Assembly (NCBI GenBank): GCA_020024265.1
Contig: JAHHTW010000005.1
Location: forward strand, 1 to 64,000
Length of the DNA stretch: 64,000 nt
Origin: Anaerotignum sp.
Lineage (GTDB): Bacteria; Bacillota; Clostridia; Lachnospirales; Anaerotignaceae
Reading direction: 5' to 3'
Under the pieces are notes generated by a model that was given only the letters and a program-made list of their open reading frames with translations, did no database searches and had not been told where the DNA came from. Position numbers and translations under genes: made by a program. Shown here one piece after another: positions 35,820-44,011 of this stretch (position 1 is the first letter of the stretch; each line of letters starts with the position of its first letter).

Positions 35820-37187
35820 ATGAGCAGCAAGGAGAATTTTAAAATTTTAGTGGTAGATGATGAACCAGAAGCAAGAGAGAGCATGGAGATGCTGCTCTCT
35901 TGTGCGAAATATTCCGTGACGGTGGCTGCTTCTGCACAAGAAGCATTGAATACATTGGAGAAAGAATATTACCCATTGGTCATTACCGATATTATGATGC
36001 CGGGCATAGACGGGATTTCTTTTCTGCAAAAAATAAAAACGATCTATAAAGAGGAAATCGAGGTCATTATGCTGACAGCATACGGGAGTATTGAAACTGC
36101 GGTACAGACAATTAAAATGGGAGCATTTGGATATTTTATCAAGGGAAATAATCCAGAGGAATTATTACTGGAAATCAAAAAAGCCAAAACCATGTTGGAT
36201 TTGAAGCAGACAAAGCAGCAACAAATGCTTGGCAACGCAGGGCGGTTTTTGCTGAACAGTAAAAATGCCAAAATGCAAGAAGTCTGGGATATGGTGGATG
36301 AAGTGGCAAAGAGCAATGCCAATGTATTGATTATGGGAGAAACAGGTGTTGGTAAAGAAATTGTAGCACAGCGTATTCATCAACAAAGCCATAGAGCAGA
36401 TAAATTATTTATTCCGATTAATTGCCAAAACTACCCTGATAAATTGATTGAATCTGAATTGTTTGGACATGAAAAAGGCGCTTTTACAGGTGCGGTTACC
36501 AAAAGGATTGGAAAAATAGAATCAGGAAATGGGGGTACTATTTTTTTGGATGAAATTGGTGAAATGGAGCTTTCCACACAGGTCACGCTTTTGCGTGTTT
36601 TGGAAACAAAGCAGATTGAACGCATTGGCTCCAATCGTCTGATTGATGTGGATTTTCGTTTGGTAAGTGCAACAAATCGGGATTTATATCAGGCGGTAAA
36701 GGAAGGACGTTTTCGTGAGGATTTTCTGTATCGTGTGAATACAATTGAAATCCGCATACCGCCACTTCGGGAAAGAAGGGAAGATATTCCTGATCTGATT
36801 ACATTTTTTTTGGAAAAATTTCAAAAGGAAACCGGGAAAAGAATTGAAAAAATTTCTCCGGAAACAGAACGGTTTTTATTGGAATATGAATATGAAGGAA
36901 ATATAAGAGAGATGAAAAATATCATAGAACGATTGGTGATTTTATCTCGAGATGGTGTTTTACGCTTAGATCACGGGTTTGCCAAAGTCAAGTCTATTGT
37001 GGATACCGATTATATGGATACCGCACTTTCTTATAAAGAAGCAAAACAGGCATTTGAAATACATTATATCCAAGAGATGTTATTGGCGTATGAAAATAAT
37101 ATTTCACGTACAGCAGAAAAAATGGGTATCAGCAGAAGACAGCTGTTCAACAAAATTACGGAATACCAAATCAATACAAAAAAATAA
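35820..37187 (+). CDS. NtrC-type sigma-54-dependent response regulator
   Basis: The 455-residue activator has a receiver with phosphoacceptor Asp57 (VITDIMMPG) and Lys near 108, an AAA+ domain with Walker A GETGVGKE (173-180), the sigma-54 contact loop GAFTGA (220-225) and Walker B FLDEIGEM, and a Fis-type helix-turn-helix (ISRTAEKMGISRRQLFNK). All parts needed for sigma-54 activation are intact. It is co-transcribed with the sensor kinase. A textbook -24/-12 promoter lies 113 bases after its stop, ahead of the NhaC-ortAB genes, which makes that operon its evident target. Confidence 0.95.
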   Translation: MSSKENFKILVVDDEPEARESMEMLLSCAKYSVTVAASAQEALNTLEKEYYPLVITDIMMPGIDGISFLQKIKTIYKEEIEVIMLTAYGSIETAVQTIKMGAFGYFIKGNNPEELLLEIKKAKTMLDLKQTKQQQMLGNAGRFLLNSKNAKMQEVWDMVDEVAKSNANVLIMGETGVGKEIVAQRIHQQSHRADKLFIPINCQNYPDKLIESELFGHEKGAFTGAVTKRIGKIESGNGGTIFLDEIGEMELSTQVTLLRVLETKQIERIGSNRLIDVDFRLVSATNRDLYQAVKEGRFREDFLYRVNTIEIRIPPLRERREDIPDLITFFLEKFQKETGKRIEKISPETERFLLEYEYEGNIREMKNIIERLVILSRDGVLRLDHGFAKVKSIVDTDYMDTALSYKEAKQAFEIHYIQEMLLAYENNISRTAEKMGISRRQLFNKITEYQINTKK

Positions 37188-37203
37188 GTGCTGTTTTTTG
37201 CCG

Positions 37204-37244
37204 GGAAATAAATTTCTATGTGGAAATTTATTTCCTATTTTTTT
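37204..37244 (+). terminator. Terminator after the response regulator
   Basis: GGAAATAAATTTC and GAAATTTATTTCC form a perfect 13-bp stem around TATGTG, then TATTTTTTT. It separates the regulator from its target operon. Confidence 0.85.
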
Positions 37245-37299
37245 GCGTCATAATCAGAAACAGAGCGCAGAAATGGTGGGTTTTTGTACAATATCCGTT

Positions 37300-37315
37300 T
37301 GGCACGCTTTTTGCT
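37300..37315 (+). promoter_or_regulatory. Sigma-54 (-24/-12) promoter of the NhaC-ortAB operon
   Basis: TGGCAC-GCTTT-TTGCT matches the RpoN consensus TGGCAC-N5-TTGCW, with GG and GC at the required 10-base spacing. A TTTGCG/CGCAGA inverted pair just upstream (about 37242-37271) may be the activator site. Confidence 0.9.
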
Positions 37316-37373
37316 TATATAATATATTGTCCAGATAAATGAGTTTTATATAAGCGAAAGGTGGGTAATTTTT

Positions 37374-38825
37374 ATGGAAACAAACAAGAAGTTGGAATTT
37401 TATGGGGGGACATGGGTATCGTTTTTACCGTTTATTGTTTTTCTCGGTTTGATTGTCTTAACGACATTCATTTGGGGTTCTATTTCGGATGGTGCGCTAT
37501 GGGTGCCGGCATTTTCGGCAATTCTGTTGCCATTCTTTTTGGCAAAAGACAAGAAACATTATGCCGAAGTTGTCATTGAAGGAATGGCGAGTAAAGAAGC
37601 CATTGTACCAGTAGTATGTTGGATTTTTGCAGGCGTTTTTTCGAGAATTTTAAGAATGTCTGGTTTGGCAGATGGTGTTGCAGGGATTGCAGCAGGTTTT
37701 GGCGTTGGTAGTACCACATTTGCCATCATTACTTTCATTGCTTCTGCTGTTTTGGCTACTGCTTCAGGTACTGGTTTTGGTACGATTGCGGCAGGTATGG
37801 GTGTGTTATATCCTGCGGGCATTGCATTGGGTGGCAATCCTGCGTTATTGGCTGGTGCGATTATTTCCGGTGCAGCATTTGGTGATAATCTGGCGCCTGT
37901 TTCAGATACCACCATTTGTTCAGCTACCTCTCAGGGCGTAGATGTCCCTGGTGTTGTACGTTCCAGATTGAAGTATGCATTGCTTGCAGGTGGATTGACC
38001 ATTATTTGTATCCTGATTTATGGCATGATGACAGACGGAACCGGTGTAGTTACAGAAACATATACATACAATCCTTTGACATTACTGATGTTTATTCCTG
38101 TTATCATTACCATTGTGATTGCGATTAAAACAGGTGACATTATCATTGCCACAACCATCGGTACAGTAACCGGTATCATCGTAGCCTGCGGTGCCGGCTT
38201 GTTTGATTTGATTCAAATTGATGTTCCAAATCCGGAAATACCTGCAATTATTTCCGTGCATGGCGAGGGCTTGGATCGAACCGTTGATGGTGTTATCTAT
38301 ACAGGTATTTCAAGTATGTTACAGGTATGTATTTTGGCACTGCTGCTCTTTGGATCAATTAATATCATGCGCAGAGGACAAGGCGATGTGCTGCTCTTGA
38401 AGTCATTGGGCAAGGTTGCCAAGACCCCCTTTAGTGCAGAATTGACGATTTCTCTGATGGTAATTGTGTTATCTGCATTGATGGGTCTGAATGCACCTGC
38501 AATTCTTGCAGTTGGCGCTTCTTTTGCGAAGCCTCTTTCTAGACAACATGGAATCAGCCCTTATAGAGCAGCAAACTTGATGGATGCACAGTCGAACACA
38601 TTGGTATATTGCTTGCCTTGGACGCCTGCCATGATTTATACATTGGGCTTTGCGGCAGATAGTGCAGCGCCATTGTCCGCATTACAGATTATGCCTTGTG
38701 TATTTTATTCTTATATCATGATTGTGGTAATGTTTGGCAGTATGATTCTAGGGATCGGTCGTCATGATTATATGGATAAATTAAGCCCTGAGATATGTGC
38801 AGAATATGAACAAGCGTCGAAGTAA
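37374..38825 (+). CDS. NhaC-family antiporter/carrier
   Basis: The 483-residue protein has about twelve hydrophobic segments, with NhaC-family stretches ASATGTGFGTIAAGM-like (LATASGTGFGTIAAGMGVLY), GAAFGDNLAPVSDTT and DAQSNTLVYCLPW. Relatives include Na+/H+ antiporters and carriers of malate/lactate and amino acids. It is the first gene behind the sigma-54 promoter and is followed by the thiolase subunits. So I infer that it imports an amino acid-like substrate, possibly 2-amino-4-oxopentanoate or a precursor, rather than serving pH control. GAAAGGTGGG precedes ATG 37374. Confidence 0.85.
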   Translation: METNKKLEFYGGTWVSFLPFIVFLGLIVLTTFIWGSISDGALWVPAFSAILLPFFLAKDKKHYAEVVIEGMASKEAIVPVVCWIFAGVFSRILRMSGLADGVAGIAAGFGVGSTTFAIITFIASAVLATASGTGFGTIAAGMGVLYPAGIALGGNPALLAGAIISGAAFGDNLAPVSDTTICSATSQGVDVPGVVRSRLKYALLAGGLTIICILIYGMMTDGTGVVTETYTYNPLTLLMFIPVIITIVIAIKTGDIIIATTIGTVTGIIVACGAGLFDLIQIDVPNPEIPAIISVHGEGLDRTVDGVIYTGISSMLQVCILALLLFGSINIMRRGQGDVLLLKSLGKVAKTPFSAELTISLMVIVLSALMGLNAPAILAVGASFAKPLSRQHGISPYRAANLMDAQSNTLVYCLPWTPAMIYTLGFAADSAAPLSALQIMPCVFYSYIMIVVMFGSMILGIGRHDYMDKLSPEICAEYEQASK

Positions 38826-38878
38826 GGATTGAGATATTATATAGACAACTTGCTTTTATCTGGGATACATGTAAAGAG

Positions 38879-38913
38879 CATAGCGAAACTGCTTCCAAAA
38901 GAGCATCGCTATG
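38879..38913 (+). other. Hairpin between the carrier gene and ortA
   Basis: CATAGCGA and TCGCTATG form an 8-bp stem around about 19 bases, with no T tract. It may adjust the relative amounts of the two gene products. Confidence 0.45.
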
Positions 38914-38939
38914 ACAATATCATACAAGGAGTGAAAAAA

Positions 38940-39245
38940 ATGTTACAAGCAAAAAAAGGAGATTGGGTACAAATTGAAAACGTGGTTCTTACAGCCGGTC
39001 ACAGAGCGCCACAGGTTCCGGAAGATACACAGAAATGTGATTTGAAAATGTGGGTAAAGGGTGAAGTGCTGCAAGATGCCAAAGAAGGCGAATTGGTACA
39101 GGTAAAGACAACAACAGGAAGAACGGTAGAGGGCTATTTGGTAGATATCAATCCCAGATATATCCATGATTATGGTGAATTTCAGCCGGAATTACTGAAA
39201 ATTGAACGTCAGTTGAAAGAGATCTTATTTGGGGGTGAACAATAA
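38940..39245 (+). CDS. ortA: 2-Amino-4-oxopentanoate thiolase, alpha subunit
   Basis: The 101-residue protein matches OrtA, the small subunit of the thiolase that splits 2-amino-4-oxopentanoate with CoA to D-alanine and acetyl-CoA in clostridial ornithine fermentation. It shows GDWVQIENVVLTAGHRAP, LKMWVKGEVL and the C-terminal YIHDYGEFQPELLKI of the family. ATG 38940 follows AAGGAG; upstream codons lack a start with a site. The stop overlaps the ortB start (TAATG), so the subunits are coupled. The usual partners of the pathway (ornithine aminomutase, ord) are not in the window. Confidence 0.92.
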   Translation: MLQAKKGDWVQIENVVLTAGHRAPQVPEDTQKCDLKMWVKGEVLQDAKEGELVQVKTTTGRTVEGYLVDINPRYIHDYGEFQPELLKIERQLKEILFGGEQ

Positions 39246-40663
39246 TGGCAAAAGATATGTCCTATGAAGCATTAAACGAAAGAAAAAATCAAATTATGAA
39301 GGATGCGTTGCAGATTAATTATGAAGCATTTGAACTGGAAGGTATTGGATTTGATTATGAAAGAATGATGCATGAAGTTGGTTATTCTATGGAAGAAATG
39401 CGAAAAATTCAGCTGGAAAATGGTGTAGGCGACACTCCATTGCTGGAATTACGCAATTTGACAGCATTGGCAAGAAAATATGCGCCAAAGGGAAAGGGTG
39501 CAAGGATCTTTGTCAAAGATGAGGCTTGCAATGCTTCCGGCAGCTTTAAGGCAAGACGTGCTGCAATTTCTGTACATCAGGCAAAAAAATTAGGCTATAA
39601 AGGTGTCATTGCTGCAACAAGCGGAAACTATGGTGCAGCTGTTGCTGCCCAAGCGGCAATGCATGGACTGAAATGTATCGTTGTACAGGAATGTTACGAC
39701 GATCAGAAAATCGGTCAGCCTGAAATTTTAGAAAAGCAAAGAATTTGTGAAGCATACGGTGCAGAGGTTGTTCAACTGACGGTTGGTCCGGAATTGTTTA
39801 CAACATTTTTGGGATTATTAGAAGAAACCGGTTATTTTAATGCTTCTTTATACACACCGTTTGGTATTGCAGGGGTAGAAACACTGGGCTATGAATTGGC
39901 GTTGCAGTGCAGAACACGCTGTGGAAAAGATCCCGACGCTGTTGTATGCACCAATGCAGGTGGTGGCAATTTGACAGGAACTGCCAGAGGCTTGTTGAAG
40001 GCAGGTGCGGTAAACACACAAATCATTGGCGCCAGCATTGATCTGAGTGGATTGCATATGGCATCCAACCATGATTTTAACAAAAAATCCTGTACGACAG
40101 GACATACAGGCTTTGCCATCCCTTTTGTAACATGGCCGGATCGATCGGATTGCCCTAGAAATGCGGCAAGAACATTGCGTTATATGGATCGTTATGTCAC
40201 GGTAAAGCAAGGTGAAGTATTTTATATCACGCAGGCGCTCGCAGTTTTGGAAGGATATGAAAGGGGCCCTGCGGGAAATACCTCTTTAACCGCCGCTTTT
40301 GCCTTGGCACAGCAGATGGAACAGGATCAGATTATCATTGTACAAGAAACAGAATATACTGGTGCCGGAAAACATACCATGCCTCAGCTGACATTTGCAA
40401 AGCAAAATGGTGTAGAGGTCATGTTTGGTGATCCTGATACAGAAATTTCGGGAAAAACATTGGTATTCCCAGAAGAACCTGCTATGATAAGAGCAAGAGA
40501 ATATGATTTGGAAAAAGCAAAAAAATCTTATATTTATAACTGTGTAAAGAATTATCATATGGAACATGCAACCGAAGAAGATATCCAGTATATTATGGAT
40601 GAAATCAGAGAAAGCAAAGCGTTTGTTGTATCAGAGTTGAAAAAGCATGATATTGATATTTGA
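39245..40663 (+). CDS. ortB: 2-Amino-4-oxopentanoate thiolase, beta subunit
   Basis: The 472-residue beta subunit is a PLP enzyme of the threonine-synthase/tryptophan-synthase-beta fold type. The PLP Lys lies in NASGSFKARRA; the phosphate-binding TSGNYGAAVAAQA follows, and AGGGNLTGTA is the later Gly loop. With OrtA it cleaves 2-amino-4-oxopentanoate to D-alanine and acetyl-CoA. Length and motifs are normal. It is the last gene of the sigma-54-driven operon and is followed by a strong terminator. No ornithine aminomutase genes are seen nearby, so this copy may use an imported or otherwise produced substrate. Confidence 0.94.
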   Translation: MAKDMSYEALNERKNQIMKDALQINYEAFELEGIGFDYERMMHEVGYSMEEMRKIQLENGVGDTPLLELRNLTALARKYAPKGKGARIFVKDEACNASGSFKARRAAISVHQAKKLGYKGVIAATSGNYGAAVAAQAAMHGLKCIVVQECYDDQKIGQPEILEKQRICEAYGAEVVQLTVGPELFTTFLGLLEETGYFNASLYTPFGIAGVETLGYELALQCRTRCGKDPDAVVCTNAGGGNLTGTARGLLKAGAVNTQIIGASIDLSGLHMASNHDFNKKSCTTGHTGFAIPFVTWPDRSDCPRNAARTLRYMDRYVTVKQGEVFYITQALAVLEGYERGPAGNTSLTAAFALAQQMEQDQIIIVQETEYTGAGKHTMPQLTFAKQNGVEVMFGDPDTEISGKTLVFPEEPAMIRAREYDLEKAKKSYIYNCVKNYHMEHATEEDIQYIMDEIRESKAFVVSELKKHDIDI

Positions 40664-40735
40664 AGCAGGCATATGCTTTCATAATACTTCACGTTTGGCA
40701 AGAAGCAATATAGTGATTTCTATTCGATGAGAAAC

Positions 40736-40780
40736 AAAAAAATTCCGGAATGGCAGACATGCTGATTCCGGAATTTTTTA
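40736..40780 (+). terminator. Terminator after ortB
   Basis: AAAAAATTCCGGAAT and ATTCCGGAATTTTTT form a long perfect stem, followed by ATTT. A GGCTGT-CAT-ACAGCC hairpin lies at 40852-40866; nothing else is seen up to the next promoter. Confidence 0.92.
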
Positions 40781-41004
40781 TTTATTGGCACCGAATAGGC
40801 AGGATAAATTCCCCAGTTCAACTCTGATACAGTTGCTGTATATGTAGTAAAGGCTGTCATACAGCCAAAAGGGGAGTTTGATACATTGCTAGAATATGAA
40901 ACAGTGTTTTCATTTTAGGAATCGGTGTAAGGTGTCGTTTTTTGTGAGAAATACATACCATCTTCTATTTTGTGGAATTTTTTTAAGAATTTGAAAAAAA
41001 TATA

Positions 41005-41038
41005 TTGACAAAATGCTCTTACAGTTGTAAGTTATAAT
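41005..41038 (+). promoter_or_regulatory. Promoter with BlaI/MecI-type operator
   Basis: TTGACA (41005-41010) with TAAGTT (41028) or TATAAT (41033). The palindrome TTACA-GT-TGTAA (41019-41030) sits between the boxes and matches the TACA-N2-TGTA core recognised by BlaI/MecI repressors, so autoregulation is expected. Confidence 0.75.
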
Positions 41039-41077
41039 CAAACTACAAAAGTAAGAGAAAGCGGAAGGAGGAAAAAT

Positions 41078-41443
41078 ATGGAGGAAAAAATGAAAATCAG
41101 TGAAGCGGAATTGGAGGTATTACAAATACTTTGGGATTCGACAGAACCTTTGAATATACAAGAGGTTTGCAATCTCCTAAAAAACAAAAAATGGAAATAC
41201 AATACGGTTGGTACATTGCTTTTGCGTATGGCAGAAAAGGGAGCAGTGGCATCAGAGAAGAAGAACCGCATCATTTATTACCGCCCCATATGGGAGCAGA
41301 AAGCATATCAAAAAGAACAAACAGAAAACCTCATCAACAAACTGTACCATGGTTCTGCAAAAGAACTTACGGTATCCTTATTCCAACAAGGAGAAATGAC
41401 AAGAGAGGACTTGGAAGATATTCGGAAAATGTTTGACCTATAA
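41078..41443 (+). CDS. BlaI/MecI/CopY-family transcriptional repressor
   Basis: The 121-residue protein has the BlaI winged helix (KISEAELEVLQILWDSTEPLNIQEV, then NTVGTLLLRMAEKGAV and IIYYRP) and a C-terminal dimerisation helix region. In the known systems the BlaR1/MecR1 protease triggers loss of this repressor. The partner M56 protein is encoded 27 bases downstream. A TACA-N2-TGTA operator lies in its own promoter. GGAAGGAGG supports ATG 41078. No beta-lactamase or penicillin-binding gene lies nearby, so the regulon is probably something else. Confidence 0.9.
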   Translation: MEEKMKISEAELEVLQILWDSTEPLNIQEVCNLLKNKKWKYNTVGTLLLRMAEKGAVASEKKNRIIYYRPIWEQKAYQKEQTENLINKLYHGSAKELTVSLFQQGEMTREDLEDIRKMFDL

Positions 41444-41470
41444 TATTTGTGCGGATAGGAGGAAGGTAAT

Positions 41471-43147
41471 GTGACAAAATGGTTTCAGATTTTTTTACTG
41501 CTTTCAGTCATTGGCAGTTCGCTGACAGGGATACTATTGGTATTGAAAAAATGGACGAGAACACATTTCCCGCCTCTTTGGGAATATGTGTTATGGATCG
41601 GTGTGCTGTTGGTGATGGTGGTACCGATTTCTGTGAAAATGCCCACAATACAACCAATGTTGCAAAAGCATACAGCGTTTACCACACCACTCACATCCAT
41701 AGATATGACCACAACCCATGTAGCAATACCGTTTCATACCATAGAGCCGCATATGGAGGAACATATTTCGATTACAAAAGAAGTAGGTGCATCGCTTTTT
41801 TCTTGGTGGGATTTATTGGTTTTGGTTTGGATAACAGGGGCTTTGGGCAGTTTGGGGTATCGTTTGATGGGATATAGACGGTGGATCAAACAGATACGCA
41901 AGACATGCGTGCGCATAGACTTAGATGCACAATTGCCCAAGCGTCTACGGGTGTATCAAACCAAAGAAGCAGTTTCTCCTATGGTGGCAGGTATTTTGCA
42001 TCCGATGTTGATTTTGCCGGAAGAAGCGTTGTCGGAGAGCCGCTTGCAGTATGTATTGCGTCACGAATTGATACATTATCGCAGAGGGGATTTGCTTTGG
42101 CGGTGGTTGGCAGTTCTGGCAATGTCTATCCATTGGTTTCAGCCAATGGTGTATGTGGCAGTGGCACAAATGCAAGAAGCGTGTGAGATTTCCTGTGATT
42201 GGTGTGTTGTAAGGTTTATGGAGCAGGAAAAGCGAGATGATTATATGCGTGTGATTTTGGCACTTTTGGCAACGACCATGTCGAAAAAACAAATTTTCAC
42301 AACACAAATGGCAAGCGGAAAAAAACAATTACAAAGGAGATTTACTATGATACGTAATCAAAAACCATATAAAAAGAAAAAAATTTTTTTGAGTGTTTGT
42401 GTGGGAACAATGCTTTTGGGTGGCGCTTGGCTGACAGGCTGTACATTGCAAGAAACATATGTACCAAAGGAATCGAAAACAGAAGTTGCTACGAGTATTG
42501 CAGGTCTGGCAGAAGAAGGTACATTGCTTTTTGTTGGTACTGATAACAGGGGTATGGCAGACACCATTTTTACCTATCATATATCAGAAGAAGATGGAAA
42601 GGCAGATATACTTTCTATTCCCAGAGATACCAAAACGGCAGAAGGACAAAAGATTTCTAGTTTGCTTGTGCAGGAAGATGGTGATGCAAAACTCATACAA
42701 GCTGTTTCGGAAATTACAACACAACCTGTGGCAGATTATATCCGTATGGACTTGACGGCAGTAGAAACGGTTATAGACCATTTGGGAGGTGTTACATTTA
42801 CTGTTCCGCAAGATATGGATTATGATGACGATGTGCAGAACCTTTCCATTCATTTGCGAGCGGGAGAGCAGAGGCTGTCCGGAAAAGATGCTGTGGGATT
42901 GTTACAATATCGCAAGGGGTATCCACGGCGGGATTTGAGCCGTATTGAGGTGCAACAGGCTTTTTTGAAAGAACTATTCCAACAAAAATGCAATCCCGCA
43001 TATCTGAAAGAAATTCCTGCACTATTGGAAGCAACAAAAGGGCATGTGGTCACCAATTTGACCATGTCGGATATGGTGGCATATGGGCAAAAGCTGTATG
43101 ACTGCAAACAAAAAAGCATAGATACTGTGATGATGGATATATGGTAA
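41471..43147 (+). CDS. M56 (BlaR1-like) membrane metalloprotease fused to a LytR-CpsA-Psr domain
   Basis: The 558-residue protein begins at GTG 41471 after AGGAGGAAGG. Residues 1-300 are the M56 part: TM helices near 7-25, 38-54, 112-134 and the zinc site HELIH (199-203) with EISCDWCV at ~239-246. A last TM helix (~305-321) ends in LTGC. Instead of the penicillin-binding sensor of BlaR1, residues ~350-505 form an LCP domain: VGTDNRGMADT, SIPRDT, YIRMDL...VIDHLGGV and LQYRKGYPRRDLSRIEVQQ. LCP enzymes attach anionic polymers to peptidoglycan via undecaprenyl-linked substrates. I infer a sensor for those lipid-linked intermediates that signals through BlaI. It could also be an active ligase. Confidence 0.85.
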   Translation: MTKWFQIFLLLSVIGSSLTGILLVLKKWTRTHFPPLWEYVLWIGVLLVMVVPISVKMPTIQPMLQKHTAFTTPLTSIDMTTTHVAIPFHTIEPHMEEHISITKEVGASLFSWWDLLVLVWITGALGSLGYRLMGYRRWIKQIRKTCVRIDLDAQLPKRLRVYQTKEAVSPMVAGILHPMLILPEEALSESRLQYVLRHELIHYRRGDLLWRWLAVLAMSIHWFQPMVYVAVAQMQEACEISCDWCVVRFMEQEKRDDYMRVILALLATTMSKKQIFTTQMASGKKQLQRRFTMIRNQKPYKKKKIFLSVCVGTMLLGGAWLTGCTLQETYVPKESKTEVATSIAGLAEEGTLLFVGTDNRGMADTIFTYHISEEDGKADILSIPRDTKTAEGQKISSLLVQEDGDAKLIQAVSEITTQPVADYIRMDLTAVETVIDHLGGVTFTVPQDMDYDDDVQNLSIHLRAGEQRLSGKDAVGLLQYRKGYPRRDLSRIEVQQAFLKELFQQKCNPAYLKEIPALLEATKGHVVTNLTMSDMVAYGQKLYDCKQKSIDTVMMDIW

Positions 43148-43477
43148 GAACCATCTGTGCAGTTCACAAAACAGCATTTTATGCAAAAGACAGTATGATA
43201 CAGACCATGAAATACGGATAAAAAAAAGACCAATATGGTCGAGATACAGATGTGTATGTGTGATTGTATTTTTCGACATACGGATGTGTAAAAAGTAAAA
43301 TTTGTTTATAATAAGAAAAGGGATTTTTCAGAGTTTTGGTACGATGTTCGGTCTGAAACCTTGGAGATCAGACGGTGTGTCTTTGACGAAACCCATTTGC
43401 CTATGGGGGTACAATCGTGTAGTGTTGTAAATATACAAACATAAAACATAACTTATCAATTTCTTTTCTAATTTGTG
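43148..43477 (+). other. Non-coding gap with possible structured segment
   Basis: No gene. A GTCTGA...TCAGAC hairpin near 43348-43372 and outer ACGAT/ATCGT pairing (43341 to 43425) suggest a folded RNA of about 90 nt, but it matches no riboswitch family I recognise. Confidence 0.3.
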
Positions 43478-43508
43478 GACGATGAGAAAAAATCTCATCG
43501 TCTTTTTG
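43478..43508 (+). terminator. Terminator before bilQ
   Basis: GACGATGAGA and TCTCATCGTC around AAAAA, followed by TTTTT. A close relative, GGCGATGAGA/TCTTATCGCC, follows the bilS gene at 45925. Confidence 0.88.
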
Positions 43509-43535
43509 ATACAATCAGGAAACAAAAAGATTTCC

Positions 43536-43579
43536 TTGACATATTTTTCATTTGCCATATAATTGACTTAGTCAACTAA
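43536..43579 (+). promoter_or_regulatory. Promoter and MarR operator of the bil operon
   Basis: TTGACA (43536-43541), 16-base spacer, TATAAT (43558-43563). TTGACT-T-AGTCAA (43563-43575) is a perfect palindrome that begins within the -10, and TTAGT-CA-ACTAA overlaps it. The position is right for autorepression by the MarR protein encoded next. Confidence 0.8.
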
Positions 43580-43593
43580 TTTAGGAGGAGGAT

Positions 43594-44007
43594 ATGAATA
43601 CATTAGCATATGAGATATTGCTTTTGAAAGCAGATTTTCAAAAGTATTGCTTGAAAGAGTTGAAACCATGGGGAATTTCCAGAGGACTGTTATTTTTTGT
43701 TATTTATATTGGCAATCACTCAGGGTGTTTATTAAAAGAGATTGCACAAGTTTTGCAAGTAGATGCAGGATACACCACCCGTGCCATCATGCAATTATCA
43801 GAATTGGGGCTTGTTGTCAGAAAACCGAATGAACAGGATAAAAGACAAAAAAGCCTATATCTAACCGAAAAAGGCACACTGGCATTTGAGAGAATTTTCC
43901 GTTTATTTCAAGAATGGGATGAGCGTGTTACAAAAGGCTGGACAGAACAGGAGCGGGAAGATTGTAAAGAAAAACTACAATCCATGCGCATGCAGACAAA
44001 GGAGTGA
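43594..44007 (+). CDS. bilQ: MarR-family regulator of the bilirubin-reductase operon
   Basis: The 137-residue MarR-type protein has a winged helix (SGCLLKEIAQVLQVDAGYTT, RAIMQLSELGLVVRKPNEQDKRQKSLYLT). The wing with EQDKRQK is characteristic. It lies ahead of bilR and bilS in the order MarR, OYE, flavodoxin described for bil operons of gut Clostridia, so the bilQ name rests on context. GGAGGAGG precedes ATG 43594. A palindrome overlaps its own promoter. Bilirubin or a related tetrapyrrole is a plausible ligand, but this is inference. Confidence 0.85.
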   Translation: MNTLAYEILLLKADFQKYCLKELKPWGISRGLLFFVIYIGNHSGCLLKEIAQVLQVDAGYTTRAIMQLSELGLVVRKPNEQDKRQKSLYLTEKGTLAFERIFRLFQEWDERVTKGWTEQEREDCKEKLQSMRMQTKE

Positions 44008-44011
44008 TAAG

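Noticed and set aside
37374..38825. Housekeeping Na+/H+ antiporter
   Set aside because: A sigma-54 promoter and ortAB in the same operon argue for a substrate carrier.
41471..43147. Standard BlaR1/MecR1 beta-lactam sensor
   Set aside because: No penicillin-binding SxxK/SxN/KTG pattern; the C-terminal part reads as LCP instead.
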